Part shown: positions 19,112 to 27,365 of the stretch, in pieces
Layout of the letters: each line of letters begins with the position of its first letter
Position numbering within the stretch: the stretch's first letter is position 1
NCBI RefSeq assembly: GCF_000379905.1
Contig: NZ_KB904059.1
Span: 40,923-104,922, forward strand
Source: Rodentibacter pneumotropicus DSM 21403
Lineage (GTDB): Bacteria; Pseudomonadota; Gammaproteobacteria; Enterobacterales; Pasteurellaceae
Reading direction: 5' to 3'
DNA: 64,000 bases
The notes under the pieces: model-generated
The model's input: only the letters and a program-made list of their open reading frames with translations
Told to the model about the DNA's origin: nothing
Databases searched by the model: none
Program-made: the position numbers and the translations under genes

Positions 19112-19143
19112 CCACTGTAATAGCTTGGATGGGATTACAGTGG
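19112..19143 (-). other. hairpin between dctP and dctQ of module 1
   Basis: CCACTGTAAT and ATTACAGTGG form a perfect 10-bp stem with a 12-base loop in the dctP-dctQ gap. It lacks a good T-run on the minus strand. Such hairpins commonly protect or partly end the abundant binding-protein message, giving more DctP than DctQM. Confidence 0.55.
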
Positions 19144-19162
19144 AGGATATACTCATATTTTA

Positions 19163-20149
19163 TTATTTAGCATCATTAATTTTCTGGACAATATCTTTAG
19201 CCCAATCATACTTTTTATAAAAATCATCATATAGAGATTTTGAAGCACTTATCATGTCAGTCTTGAATGATTCATTAGGGACAATGACTTCATTTCCATG
19301 CTTAGTAAGATACTCTTTAACTTCAGATTCTTTTTCTATTGCTAATTCCCATTGTTTCTCTTGGTATAATTTAGCTGCTTTTTGGAAAATGACTTGATCT
19401 TCTTTAGGAATTTTATTCCACGTTTTTAAGCTAATTTGTAATAAGCCAGGCGAGAAAATATGGTTACTCTGAATAATATATTTTTGAACTTCGTATAAAC
19501 CTGAATCTTTAATTAACATATAAGGATTTTCTTGACCATCAATCACTTTTTGTTCTAATGCTGTAAACACCTCACTAAGTGGCATACTTTGTGGATTAAT
19601 ATTCATTGCTTTTGCCCAATCTACAAATAATGAGTTTAATGGAACTCTTAAACGTAGCCCCTTGAAGTCATCAAATTTTTCTAATCTTTTATTTGATGAA
19701 ATGACTCGAAATCCATTCATACCATAAGCGAGTAATTTAATACCATATGTTTCCATTTTCTGACCAATTTCATTAGCAACAGGAGACTCTAACACTTTTT
19801 TTGCTTCTTGATTGTCTTTAAATAGATAGGGCCACTCCCATACACCAAAAATAGGATCAACATTTTGTAATAACAAACCTGTAATACCAGCTTCAATAGT
19901 GCCATTACGTAAACCATTTACAATTTGATCCTCTCCACCTAATTGGTTATTAGGATAAATTCTAATTTCATAGCGATGCTTTGTCTCATCCTCAACTGTC
20001 TTCTTAAAATATTCTTGTAATGCTATATGTGATGGATGCATATCAGAATTATAGTGACCTAACTTAATAATTGTTTTTGCAAATGCACTGCCAGTAAACA
20101 GTATGCTAGATACGAGTAATAATTTACTTAAAAAATTAATTTTTCTCAT
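19163..20149 (-). CDS. TRAP transporter solute-binding protein (DctP), module 1
   Basis: A 328-residue periplasmic binding protein. The signal peptide runs MRKINFLSKLLLV to GSAFAK; mature features are KLGHYNSDMHPSHIALQEYFK, the LRVPLNSLFVDW segment with the Arg that binds ligand carboxylate, and QKVIDGQENPYMLI. The start at 20149 has GAGGA 9 bases upstream; the longer frame begins inside the ADH intergenic region. DctP family members of this subtype bind C4-C6 sugar acids. The adjacent polyol/aldonate dehydrogenase points to a hexonate such as L-gulonate or L-idonate (inference). Confidence 0.92.
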   Translation of the reverse strand: MRKINFLSKLLLVSSILFTGSAFAKTIIKLGHYNSDMHPSHIALQEYFKKTVEDETKHRYEIRIYPNNQLGGEDQIVNGLRNGTIEAGITGLLLQNVDPIFGVWEWPYLFKDNQEAKKVLESPVANEIGQKMETYGIKLLAYGMNGFRVISSNKRLEKFDDFKGLRLRVPLNSLFVDWAKAMNINPQSMPLSEVFTALEQKVIDGQENPYMLIKDSGLYEVQKYIIQSNHIFSPGLLQISLKTWNKIPKEDQVIFQKAAKLYQEKQWELAIEKESEVKEYLTKHGNEVIVPNESFKTDMISASKSLYDDFYKKYDWAKDIVQKINDAK

Positions 20150-20177
20150 GATTTTTTCCTCATTATTGATAGTGCAT

Positions 20178-21206
20178 TTAAAAGACAGCATTAATTTTTA
20201 AATAATTTTCTGGGTTATTTGATAATTCAGAAAGAAAATTAGGAATTTCCTCAAAATTTATACTTTTGCTAATGATATTGGAGGCATCAATTTTATTTGT
20301 AGAAAGCATATTTAATGCTTCTTCAAATTCGCCTTTACTTGTTCTAGAACCATAGATATTTAGTTCTTTGAATGTTATTAAATTGGTTGGTAATGGTGTT
20401 TCTGTTTTTGGCCATCCTGTCAGTGCAATTCGCCCAGCAAAAGATGCATAATGCAAAGTGTTTTTTATTGAACTATTTGCACCAGAAGCCTCCATTACAA
20501 CTTCAGCCATGCGACCATTTGTGATTTCTTTAATTTTGTTCCTGTCATCTTCCTTTTGAGGGTTGATAATATGTTTTATTCCTAAAGATTTAGCATACTC
20601 AAGTCGTTTATCTAAAATATCGACTAAAATAGGAATTGCTCCATATTGAATAGAAACTAATGCAGCCATTAATCCGATAGCTCCTGCACCGATAATAACA
20701 ATATGCTCATTCTCTTTTAAGTTTGCTCTATGTAAAGCATGTAAAGCGATAGTTAAAGGCTCAGCTAGAGGCAGTTGGTTGATTGGTAAATTGTCTGGTA
20801 CTTTCGTTATAAGATGGGTAGGATGTCTAATTACCTCTTGCATCCCCCCATCAATATGTACACCAATAACTTTCAATGATTCACAACAATTTGTTCTACC
20901 TATTGAGCAAGGGTAGCACTTACCACAGTAAACATAGGGATCGACTATAATACGATCGCCAACTTTAACATCTTTAGGCATACCAATTCCACTTTCTATA
21001 ATTTTACCTACAATCTCATGACCTAATATCCTTGGATAGGTTACTAATGGATTTGTGCCTCTATATGCCCCAATATCCGATCCACAGATTCCCATTGATT
21101 CGACTTGGATAAGTACGTCATTGTTACCTTTTTGGGGATACATAACTTCTTTTACTGATACCTTATTAGGCTCTTCCAAGCATATAGCTCTAATTAACTT
21201 TGTCAT
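20178..21206 (-). CDS. zinc-dependent alcohol dehydrogenase (aldonate/polyol 5-dehydrogenase-like)
   Basis: A 342-residue medium-chain zinc dehydrogenase. Catalytic zinc ligands are Cys in GICGSD and His-Glu in ILGHEIVG; the structural zinc site is the C-x2-C-x2-C cluster in YCGKCYPCSIGRTNCC; the cofactor motif is GAGAIGLMAA near residue 165. It resembles the RspB/L-gulonate or L-idonate 5-dehydrogenase group and by order corresponds to what I recall as HI0053. The start at 21206 (MTKLIRAI) is preferred because GGAG lies 9 bases before it; an ATG 15 bases upstream is possible. It is the first gene of the module 1 minus-strand operon. Confidence 0.88.
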   Translation of the reverse strand: MTKLIRAICLEEPNKVSVKEVMYPQKGNNDVLIQVESMGICGSDIGAYRGTNPLVTYPRILGHEIVGKIIESGIGMPKDVKVGDRIIVDPYVYCGKCYPCSIGRTNCCESLKVIGVHIDGGMQEVIRHPTHLITKVPDNLPINQLPLAEPLTIALHALHRANLKENEHIVIIGAGAIGLMAALVSIQYGAIPILVDILDKRLEYAKSLGIKHIINPQKEDDRNKIKEITNGRMAEVVMEASGANSSIKNTLHYASFAGRIALTGWPKTETPLPTNLITFKELNIYGSRTSKGEFEEALNMLSTNKIDASNIISKSINFEEIPNFLSELSNNPENYLKINAVF

Positions 21207-21290
21207 ATTTAGACTCTCCATGTTTTCTTGATGGAATAAAAATTACTTGTTGTATTTAACTATGATATGATTATGAGACATTAAAAACCA

Positions 21291-21306
21291 TTTTGGAATA
21301 CCAAAA
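21291..21306. promoter_or_regulatory. GntR-type operator 1 (module 1)
   Basis: TTTTGG-AATA-CCAAAA is a perfect palindrome of 6-bp arms in the divergent control region between the dehydrogenase and the GntR gene. It has the TGGnnnnCCA core shared with operator 2 and with the module 2 palindrome, typical of UxuR/ExuR-like sites. Confidence 0.7.
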
Positions 21307-21315
21307 TATCATTTT

Positions 21316-21331
21316 TGTGACACAAATCACA
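21316..21331. promoter_or_regulatory. CRP site between the dehydrogenase and GntR genes
   Basis: TGTGA-CACAAA-TCACA matches the CRP half-sites exactly. It lies between the two GntR-type palindromes and can serve either divergent promoter. This suggests cAMP-CRP activation combined with GntR control. Confidence 0.8.
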
Positions 21332-21345
21332 GAAATAAAGAAAAC

Positions 21346-21355
21346 TGGAATACCA
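21346..21355. promoter_or_regulatory. GntR-type operator 2 (module 1)
   Basis: TGGAATACCA repeats the core of operator 1, 55 bases away, and ends 14 bases before the GntR start. This fits autorepression of the regulator gene. The outer bases are less symmetrical than in operator 1. Confidence 0.6.
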
Positions 21356-21369
21356 ATTTTAGAAAAAAT

Positions 21370-22122
21370 ATGGAAAATATAACTAATAGAACATATACCC
21401 GAATTGGGAAATATCTTAAGCAAGATATATCTCAAGGCATTTATACTGTTGGAGACAAGCTACCGACTGAACGAGAAATTTCTGAAAAATTTGGAGTAAG
21501 CCGAACTATTGTTCGCGAAGCAATGGTAATGCTAGAAGTTGAAAAGTTAGTAGAAGTTAAAAAGGGATCTGGAGTTTACGTTGTCAGGATACCCAAAGCT
21601 CATTCCGATATAGAAAATACTAGTTTACCAGATGTTGGTCCTTTTGAATTATTGCAAGCCCGCCAGTTATTAGAAAGTAGTATTGCTGAATTTGCAGCAC
21701 TACAGGCAACAAAGAAAGATATTTTACATTTAAAGCAAATTTTACATCGAGAAAAAGAATTACTTGCTCTAAACCAAGACGACTACAGCGCAGATAAAGA
21801 TTTCCATATTGCATTAGCAGAGATAACACAAAATGATGTACTGGTAAAATTGCAAGAACAATTATGGCAATATCGTTTTAACAGTGCAATGTGGGCTCAG
21901 TTACACACTAGAATTTTACAAAAAGATTATCACCATTTATGGATAGAAGATCATCACGCAATTTTACTGGCAATTCAAAAGAAAAACGCTAATGCAGCTA
22001 GAAAAGCAATGTGGCAGCACTTAGAAAATGTAAAAGTGAAATTGTTTGAGTTATCCGATGTAGAAGATCCACATTTTGACGGATATCTATTCAATACAAA
22101 TCCGATTGTTGTAGGTATCTAA
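21370..22122 (+). CDS. GntR-family (FadR subfamily) regulator, UxuR-like, module 1
   Basis: A 250-residue regulator. The N-terminal winged helix (YTRIGKYLKQDISQGIYTVGDKLPTEREIS, SRTIVREAMVMLE) binds DNA; the C-terminal FCD domain (PFELLQARQLLESSIAEFAALQ, DKDFHIALAEITQND) binds a sugar-acid effector through a metal. It is a clear paralogue of the module 2 regulator at 29733, with near-identical endings (FELSDVEDPHFDGYLFNTNPIVVGI). It probably controls the divergent dehydrogenase-TRAP operon and itself. The downstream uxuA copy is only a fragment. Confidence 0.93.
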   Translation: MENITNRTYTRIGKYLKQDISQGIYTVGDKLPTEREISEKFGVSRTIVREAMVMLEVEKLVEVKKGSGVYVVRIPKAHSDIENTSLPDVGPFELLQARQLLESSIAEFAALQATKKDILHLKQILHREKELLALNQDDYSADKDFHIALAEITQNDVLVKLQEQLWQYRFNSAMWAQLHTRILQKDYHHLWIEDHHAILLAIQKKNANAARKAMWQHLENVKVKLFELSDVEDPHFDGYLFNTNPIVVGI

Positions 22123-22129
22123 CTGCTTA

Positions 22130-22233
22130 CAATAACATAGGAGTTTAAACATGGCGTTGGTATTGTCCTAAAGATCCTGTTTCTTTAACCGATATTTGTC
22201 AGGCCGGTGCGACCGGTATTGTGGCCGCACTTT
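22130..22233 (+). pseudogene. uxuA: mannonate dehydratase remnant (5' end)
   Basis: This stretch matches the start of the intact uxuA at 30510 with its leader (GGAGTTTAAA, then [23 protein letters not shown]), but has lost about 9 bases including the start codon region, carries a one-base shift, and ends abruptly after ~32 codons. The break falls in an uptake sequence (GCCGCACTT): beyond it the sequence is the downstream flank of kdgA of module 2. Confidence 0.9.
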
Positions 22234-22250
22234 TCCTTTAGCCTCTCATT

Positions 22251-22889
22251 TTATCTCGTTAAATCAACAACTTCTTTAACCAAACGCCCTATCTCTGCCC
22301 AGTTTTTTGACCGGATCAATTGTTTATCGACAAACCAAGAACCACCACAAGCCACAACATTGGGAATAGCAAGATAATCGCTAATATTATGCAATCCGAT
22401 ACCGCCGGTTGGCATGATTTGTAACTGCCCATAAGGTCCAAGTAAGGCTTTGATCATTTTTACGCCCCCAGAAGCTTCAGCTGGGAAAAATTTCACCGCC
22501 GTAATTCCCATTTCCAATGCGGCCTCAATGGACATCGGATTATTCACCCCCGGTGTAATGGGAAAATTCAAATCTTGGCATAATTTCACAATTTTTGGAT
22601 TAAATCCCGGTGTTACTACAAAATCAGCGCCACTATTTTTAGCTAAAATCACCTGCTCGGCGGTTAAAACCGTGCCTGCTGCAATTAAAAAATCCGGTTT
22701 ATTCGTGCGTAGGAGACGAATTGCCTCTTCAGCTGCACCAGAACGGAAGGTAATTTCCGCCAATGGTAAACCATTTTCAGCCAAGGTATCGGCTAACGGT
22801 AAAATATCTTCCGCATTGTCTAAAGCAATCACAGGAACAACTTTAAACTGACGGAGTTTTTCGATGATTTGCTCGGTTGTGTATGGCAT
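22251..22889 (-). CDS. kdgA: 2-keto-3-deoxy-6-phosphogluconate aldolase (KDPG aldolase)
   Basis: A 212-residue class I aldolase that splits KDPG to pyruvate and glyceraldehyde-3-phosphate, the last step of hexuronate breakdown. LAEITFRS holds the catalytic Glu, GTVLT the pyruvate-binding region and TAVKFFPAE the Schiff-base Lys; PTGGIG binds phosphate. Length is normal for Eda. It is the last gene of the minus-strand module 2 operon, 9 bases after uxaC. A decayed partner of its 3' end is at 17068. Confidence 0.95.
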   Translation of the reverse strand: MPYTTEQIIEKLRQFKVVPVIALDNAEDILPLADTLAENGLPLAEITFRSGAAEEAIRLLRTNKPDFLIAAGTVLTAEQVILAKNSGADFVVTPGFNPKIVKLCQDLNFPITPGVNNPMSIEAALEMGITAVKFFPAEASGGVKMIKALLGPYGQLQIMPTGGIGLHNISDYLAIPNVVACGGSWFVDKQLIRSKNWAEIGRLVKEVVDLTR

Positions 22890-22898
22890 AATTTCTCC

Positions 22899-24302
22899 CT
22901 ATTTAAAATAATATTTAGCATTGTAAAAGCAGATATTTTCAATCATTTTGCTTAACAGAGGCATATCATTTGGTGCTTCGCCGTTCTCGACCCATTTTCC
23001 AACCATTTCACATAAAATACGCCGGAAATACTCGTGACGGGTATAGGATAAGAAACTACGAGAATCGGTTAGCATACCAACAAATTGGCTTAATAAACCT
23101 AATTGTGAGAGCTGTTGTAGTTGGCGTTCCATACCATCTTTTTGATCATTGAACCACCAACCGGAACCGAATTGGATCTTGCCGGCAACACCACCGGTTT
23201 GAAAATTCCCGATCATACTGGCAATCATCTCGTTATCACGCGGATTTAAGCAGTATAAAATAGTTTTAGGTAGTTGATTCTGGCTATCCATTGTATCCAA
23301 TAAATGGGAAAGTGATTCTGCATACATACGATCACCAATAGAATCAAATCCACTATCTGCACCAAGTAAAGCAAACATTCTGCTGTTATTATTACGGATT
23401 GCGCCAATATGCATTTGCATCACCCACTGACGTTTACAATATTCAGCGGCTAACCATACCAAAATAGCAGTACTAAATTGGGCAATTTCTTCTTCAAAGA
23501 GCGGTTGATTTTGCAAGCGTTTTTGAAGAATCTCGTTAAGTACCAATTCATCAGGAATGGGCGCAAAACGTACTATTTCCATACCATGATCAGCTGATTT
23601 GCAACCATGTGTATCAAAATGATCTAATCGTTTTAGCAGTGCTTTTTGTAGATCCGCAAAGGTTTGAATATCCACATCGGCAACTTCGCTTAATTGAACC
23701 AAATACTCATTAAATTGTGGCAATTCAATTTTAAAAATTTTATCCGGTCGCCAGCTTGGTACAACATCAATATCAAAACTGTCATCATCTTTTATGGCTT
23801 GATGATATTCTAATGAATCAATGGGATCATCTGTTGTACCTGCCAATTTCACATTCATTTGCTGCATAATGCCACGGGCTGAAAATTCCGGTTGTTGCAA
23901 TATTTCATTACATTGATGCCAAATTTTATCTGCATTTTGCGGATTAAACAGTATATTTGTGATACCGAAAGGACGACGTAACTCTAAATGTGTCCAGTGG
24001 TAAATCGGATTACCAATACAAAACGGAACAGTTTTTGCCCAAGCTAAATATTTTTGGTAATTGTCCGCTTTGCCTGTAATCAATTCTTCTGAAATGCCAG
24101 CAGTTCGCAATGTACGCCATTTATAGTGATCCCCTTCTAACCAAATTTCAGCTAAATCTTTAAACTGACGATTCTCAGCAACTTCTTTTGGATTTAAATG
24201 GCAGTGATAATCAAAAATAGGCTGATGTTTGGCATAATCATGATAGAGCATTTTTGCCGTATTCGTTGAAAGTAGGAAATCTTCGTCCATAAATTGCTTC
24301 AT
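22899..24302 (-). CDS. uxaC: glucuronate isomerase
   Basis: A 467-residue isomerase that converts D-glucuronate to D-fructuronate (and galacturonate to tagaturonate). The N-terminus [20 protein letters not shown], then [12 protein letters not shown] with the HxH metal-binding pair, [14 protein letters not shown] and CLNPRDNE are strong family markers. Length is as expected (about 470). It is the second-last gene of the dctP-kdgK-SDR-uxaC-kdgA operon. As far as I recall, the H. influenzae HI0047-0055 locus lacks this gene, so its presence widens substrate range to free hexuronates. Confidence 0.96.
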   Translation of the reverse strand: MKQFMDEDFLLSTNTAKMLYHDYAKHQPIFDYHCHLNPKEVAENRQFKDLAEIWLEGDHYKWRTLRTAGISEELITGKADNYQKYLAWAKTVPFCIGNPIYHWTHLELRRPFGITNILFNPQNADKIWHQCNEILQQPEFSARGIMQQMNVKLAGTTDDPIDSLEYHQAIKDDDSFDIDVVPSWRPDKIFKIELPQFNEYLVQLSEVADVDIQTFADLQKALLKRLDHFDTHGCKSADHGMEIVRFAPIPDELVLNEILQKRLQNQPLFEEEIAQFSTAILVWLAAEYCKRQWVMQMHIGAIRNNNSRMFALLGADSGFDSIGDRMYAESLSHLLDTMDSQNQLPKTILYCLNPRDNEMIASMIGNFQTGGVAGKIQFGSGWWFNDQKDGMERQLQQLSQLGLLSQFVGMLTDSRSFLSYTRHEYFRRILCEMVGKWVENGEAPNDMPLLSKMIENICFYNAKYYFK

Positions 24303-24311
24303 TTTATTCTC

Positions 24312-25157
24312 CTATACCCCGCTATAAGCCGAGAACCCACCATCAACGGGTACAACGACACCATTCACAAAGCTGGAGTAGTTATCATCAATCAAGAATA
24401 ATAAGGTTCCGAGCAACTCTTCCGGTTCACCAAAACGTTCCATTGGGGTATTCGTTAGAATTTTATTTGCACGTACGGTCGGTTTTCCTTCCTCATCAAA
24501 CAATAAAGCTCGATTTTGATTACTGATTAAAAAACCCGGTGCGATAGCATTACAACGGATACCGACTTTTGAGAAATACACGGCAAGCCATTGTGTAAAA
24601 TTACTAATTGCGGCTTTTGCGCCAGAGTAAGCGGGAATTTTGGTGAGCGGTGTAAAGGCATTCATACTGGAAATATTAATAATGTTTGCGCCTTTTTTAC
24701 CAAGCATATCTTTTGCAAAAACTTGGGTGGGTAATAATGTTCCCAAGTAATTGAGATTAAAGACAAATTCAATCCCTGTTTTGTCCAGTTCAAAAAAAGT
24801 TTTAGTGGTTTCACTTAAATTAAACCGGTGAAATTCATTGTCTGTGGTCGCCTTAGGGTTATTACCACCCGCACCATTAATTAAAATGTCACAAGTGCCG
24901 AAATCAGTCGCAATTTGATCTCGTACTTCTTGAATATTTTCAAGCTCCAATACATTCGTTTTATAGGCTTTGGCATTGCCTCCCGTTTGGTTAATTTCTT
25001 GTGCTACCTTGTCAGTAGCCTCAAAATTAAGATCAAGTAGAGCAATGTTCGCTTTAGTATGAGCCAGTTGCTTTGCTAGAAAGGCACACAATATGCCACC
25101 GGCTCCGGTAATGACAATGACTTTATTTTCTAAATGATGGTTAGCTGCAATATTCAT
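24312..25157 (-). CDS. SDR oxidoreductase, probable D-mannonate oxidoreductase (fructuronate reductase)
   Basis: A 281-residue short-chain dehydrogenase. The cofactor motif GAGGILCAFLA lies near residue 18, NGAGGNNPK near 95, and the catalytic Ser plus YSGAK (Tyr and Lys) near 165-182. It sits between uxaC and kdgK and no long-chain UxuB is present, so by context it reduces D-fructuronate to D-mannonate, as the SDR-type UxuB (YjmF) does in Bacillus. By order it corresponds to what I recall as HI0048. The in-frame gap to uxaC is 9 bases. Confidence 0.9.
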   Translation of the reverse strand: MNIAANHHLENKVIVITGAGGILCAFLAKQLAHTKANIALLDLNFEATDKVAQEINQTGGNAKAYKTNVLELENIQEVRDQIATDFGTCDILINGAGGNNPKATTDNEFHRFNLSETTKTFFELDKTGIEFVFNLNYLGTLLPTQVFAKDMLGKKGANIINISSMNAFTPLTKIPAYSGAKAAISNFTQWLAVYFSKVGIRCNAIAPGFLISNQNRALLFDEEGKPTVRANKILTNTPMERFGEPEELLGTLLFLIDDNYSSFVNGVVVPVDGGFSAYSGV

Positions 25158-25169
25158 ATTAATACTCCG

Positions 25170-26114
25170 TTAATTAAATTCAGATGGAAGATGGGATGTG
25201 GCGTGCTTATCAATAATTGCGCCTTTGTGTTGAATCACAATACCGGCAACACGATTACCTTGACGACAACAAATATTGAGCGGTTTATTGCGTAAGTAGC
25301 CGTTTAAAAATCCGGCGTTGAAGGAATCTCCTGCTGATGTAGTATCAACAACATTTTGTATCGGTTCTGGTATAACTTGCCCATATTGGCGTGATTGAGA
25401 ATCTGAAAAATAAGCGCCATTTTGACCGCTCTTTACAACCACTTTTGGTATGTCAATTTGATGTAGGCGTGACTGTGTGACTTGCTCATTTTCATCACCC
25501 CATAGTAATCGCTCATCATCAAAGGTGACTAATGCTAAACCAACATGGGGTAATAACTGCGAATAACAATCCCGGGCCTCTTTGAATGAATCCCATAATT
25601 TAGGGCGAAAATTACTATCAAATGCAATTTCTACGCCTAATTCAGTTAGTTGTATTAGCTGCTCAACTAAAAAAGTGCGGTCATTTTTCGGTAAGATTGC
25701 CAGCGAAATACCGCTTAAATAAATCATATCCACTTGTCTAAGTTCAGTTAAAATCTGATAGAAATCAGGGTGTTGTAGCATATAGTGCGCAGCTGATTGG
25801 TTACGCCAATAAAGAAAGGTACGCTCCCCCTGTTCATCAAGTTGGATAAGATATAGCCCTGGTTGATGTTTTTCATCTTTTAGTACCCAATTCGTGTGGA
25901 TTTTATCTGCTTGCCAATGGCTACACATTTGTGAACTTAAGTTATCCGTACCTACAGCAGAAACATAATGAACTTGAATATCATTTGGAGAGCTAATTCG
26001 GCTCAGGTAAGTGGCAGAATTTAATGTATCACCACCATAACTTTGCCACATTTCACCAAATGGCTTACCATTCAGCTCAATCATACATTCGCCGATAAAT
26101 GCAATTTTTTTCAT
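25170..26114 (-). CDS. kdgK: 2-dehydro-3-deoxygluconokinase
   Basis: A 314-residue PfkB/ribokinase-family sugar kinase that phosphorylates KDG to KDPG. GECMIELNG and MWQSYGGDTLNSATYLSR form the N-terminal substrate site; the PfkB signature DTTSAGDSFNAGFLNG with the catalytic Asp is near residue 250; VVKSGQNGAYF precedes it. It is co-directional with dctP upstream (48-base gap) and the SDR downstream (12 bases). An uptake sequence lies inside. Its 5' end has a decayed copy at 17187-17309. Confidence 0.96.
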   Translation of the reverse strand: MKKIAFIGECMIELNGKPFGEMWQSYGGDTLNSATYLSRISSPNDIQVHYVSAVGTDNLSSQMCSHWQADKIHTNWVLKDEKHQPGLYLIQLDEQGERTFLYWRNQSAAHYMLQHPDFYQILTELRQVDMIYLSGISLAILPKNDRTFLVEQLIQLTELGVEIAFDSNFRPKLWDSFKEARDCYSQLLPHVGLALVTFDDERLLWGDENEQVTQSRLHQIDIPKVVVKSGQNGAYFSDSQSRQYGQVIPEPIQNVVDTTSAGDSFNAGFLNGYLRNKPLNICCRQGNRVAGIVIQHKGAIIDKHATSHLPSEFN

Positions 26115-26162
26115 AGTTATCCCAAAAGGAAAGGATACGATAGGGCATATCCTTCATCTTAA

Positions 26163-27155
26163 TTATTTGTTGATTAAATTATCAATACGTTCTATGTAAT
26201 CTTTAAGCAAAGGATTTGCTTTCGCGGCATCGTGCATACTTTTCGTTGCATCAATAAATGGTTGCTTATCCACTTTTACAAATTCTACACCCAATTTATC
26301 TTTCGCTTCTTGGGTAGTTTCAGCAATCATTTTTTGCCATAAACCTTTGTGATACATCATAGAATCATCCGCTGCTTTCTTAAGTGCCTTTTGCTGTTCT
26401 GGTGTTAATTTATCCCAAGATTTTTGACCGATAACAAGAACATCCGGGATCATTGTGTGTTCATCTTCACTAAAGTATTTTGCCACTTCACCATGACGAG
26501 CTAATGTTAAAGCTGTTTGATTGTTTTCAGCCCCATCTACAACTTTTTGTTGCAAGGCAGTATAAAGCTCGCCATAGGCTAAAGGCGTTGGTGATGCACC
26601 CATTAATTTCATCATTTCAACTGCGGTAGGGCTTGGTTGAACACGAATTTTCATGCCCTTAAGATCGATAGGAGATTTAATAGGTTTATCGGCATAAAAA
26701 CTACGTGCACCACCATCATAATAGGTTAAGCCAATAAACCCTTTGCCCTTTGATGAATCAAGGATTTTTTGTCCTACTACAGGATCAAGTAGTGCTCTAT
26801 AGTAATGCTCCACATCATGGAAAAGATAAGGGATGTTGTATGCCCCGTAAGATGCCTCAAAGGCCTCTAATTCGCTTGAATTCGATTTTGCCATATCCAG
26901 TGAACCGGATTGTAATAGCTCCATTGACTCACGCTGTGTACCAAGCTGACTATTCGGATAAATACGGACTACGACCTCACCATTAGTCAATTTCTTCACC
27001 TCATCCGCCATATATTGCATTGATATATGTACAGGGTGAGTTTTGTCATTGTTATGACTTAATTTCAATACCGTTTTTGCTGAGGCTGAAAACGATATTC
27101 CGGCAGACAATACCAATATTAATGCACAAGAAAGAATATTTTTTTTGATTTGCAT
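26163..27155 (-). CDS. TRAP transporter solute-binding protein (DctP), module 2
   Basis: A 330-residue periplasmic binding protein. The signal peptide is MQIKKNILSCALILVLSAG ending SASAK; mature features are LKLSHNNDKTHPVHISMQYMADEV, IRVQPSPTAVEM with the ligand-carboxylate Arg, and QQKVVDGAENNQTAL. The start at 27155 has GGGAGA 7 bases upstream; the longer frame reaches into the divergent promoter. By context it binds a hexuronate such as D-glucuronate. Unusually, its membrane partners lie on the opposite strand, transcribed away from it. Confidence 0.93.
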   Translation of the reverse strand: MQIKKNILSCALILVLSAGISFSASAKTVLKLSHNNDKTHPVHISMQYMADEVKKLTNGEVVVRIYPNSQLGTQRESMELLQSGSLDMAKSNSSELEAFEASYGAYNIPYLFHDVEHYYRALLDPVVGQKILDSSKGKGFIGLTYYDGGARSFYADKPIKSPIDLKGMKIRVQPSPTAVEMMKLMGASPTPLAYGELYTALQQKVVDGAENNQTALTLARHGEVAKYFSEDEHTMIPDVLVIGQKSWDKLTPEQQKALKKAADDSMMYHKGLWQKMIAETTQEAKDKLGVEFVKVDKQPFIDATKSMHDAAKANPLLKDYIERIDNLINK

Positions 27156-27262
27156 AATGCATCTCCCATAGTAGATAAATTGAAAGCACTCCCTAACAAC
27201 TCGGATGTTGCAAAGATGATAGACCAAAAAAAACAAAGTGGTCAATCCAATCATTTCAAATT

Positions 27263-27278
27263 GGTGATCCAGATCACA
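27263..27278. promoter_or_regulatory. CRP-like site, module 2 divergent promoter
   Basis: GGTGA-TCCAGA-TCACA matches TGTGA-N6-TCACA with one mismatch and lies between the divergent dctP and dctQ starts. Together with the adjacent palindrome it repeats the CRP plus GntR layout of module 1. Confidence 0.65.
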
Positions 27279-27320
27279 ATTTCAAATAAAAAAACTTGCA
27301 GAAAAATGATTTTCACCCAT

Positions 27321-27336
27321 AATTGGTTTACCAATT
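27321..27336. promoter_or_regulatory. GntR-type operator, module 2
   Basis: AATTGG-TTTA-CCAATT is a perfect 6-bp-arm palindrome 30 bases before dctQ, with the same TGGnnnnCCA core as the module 1 operators. It could repress both divergent transcripts. Confidence 0.7.
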
Positions 27337-27365
27337 AAACTTAAAGATGAATAGAGGAACTATTA

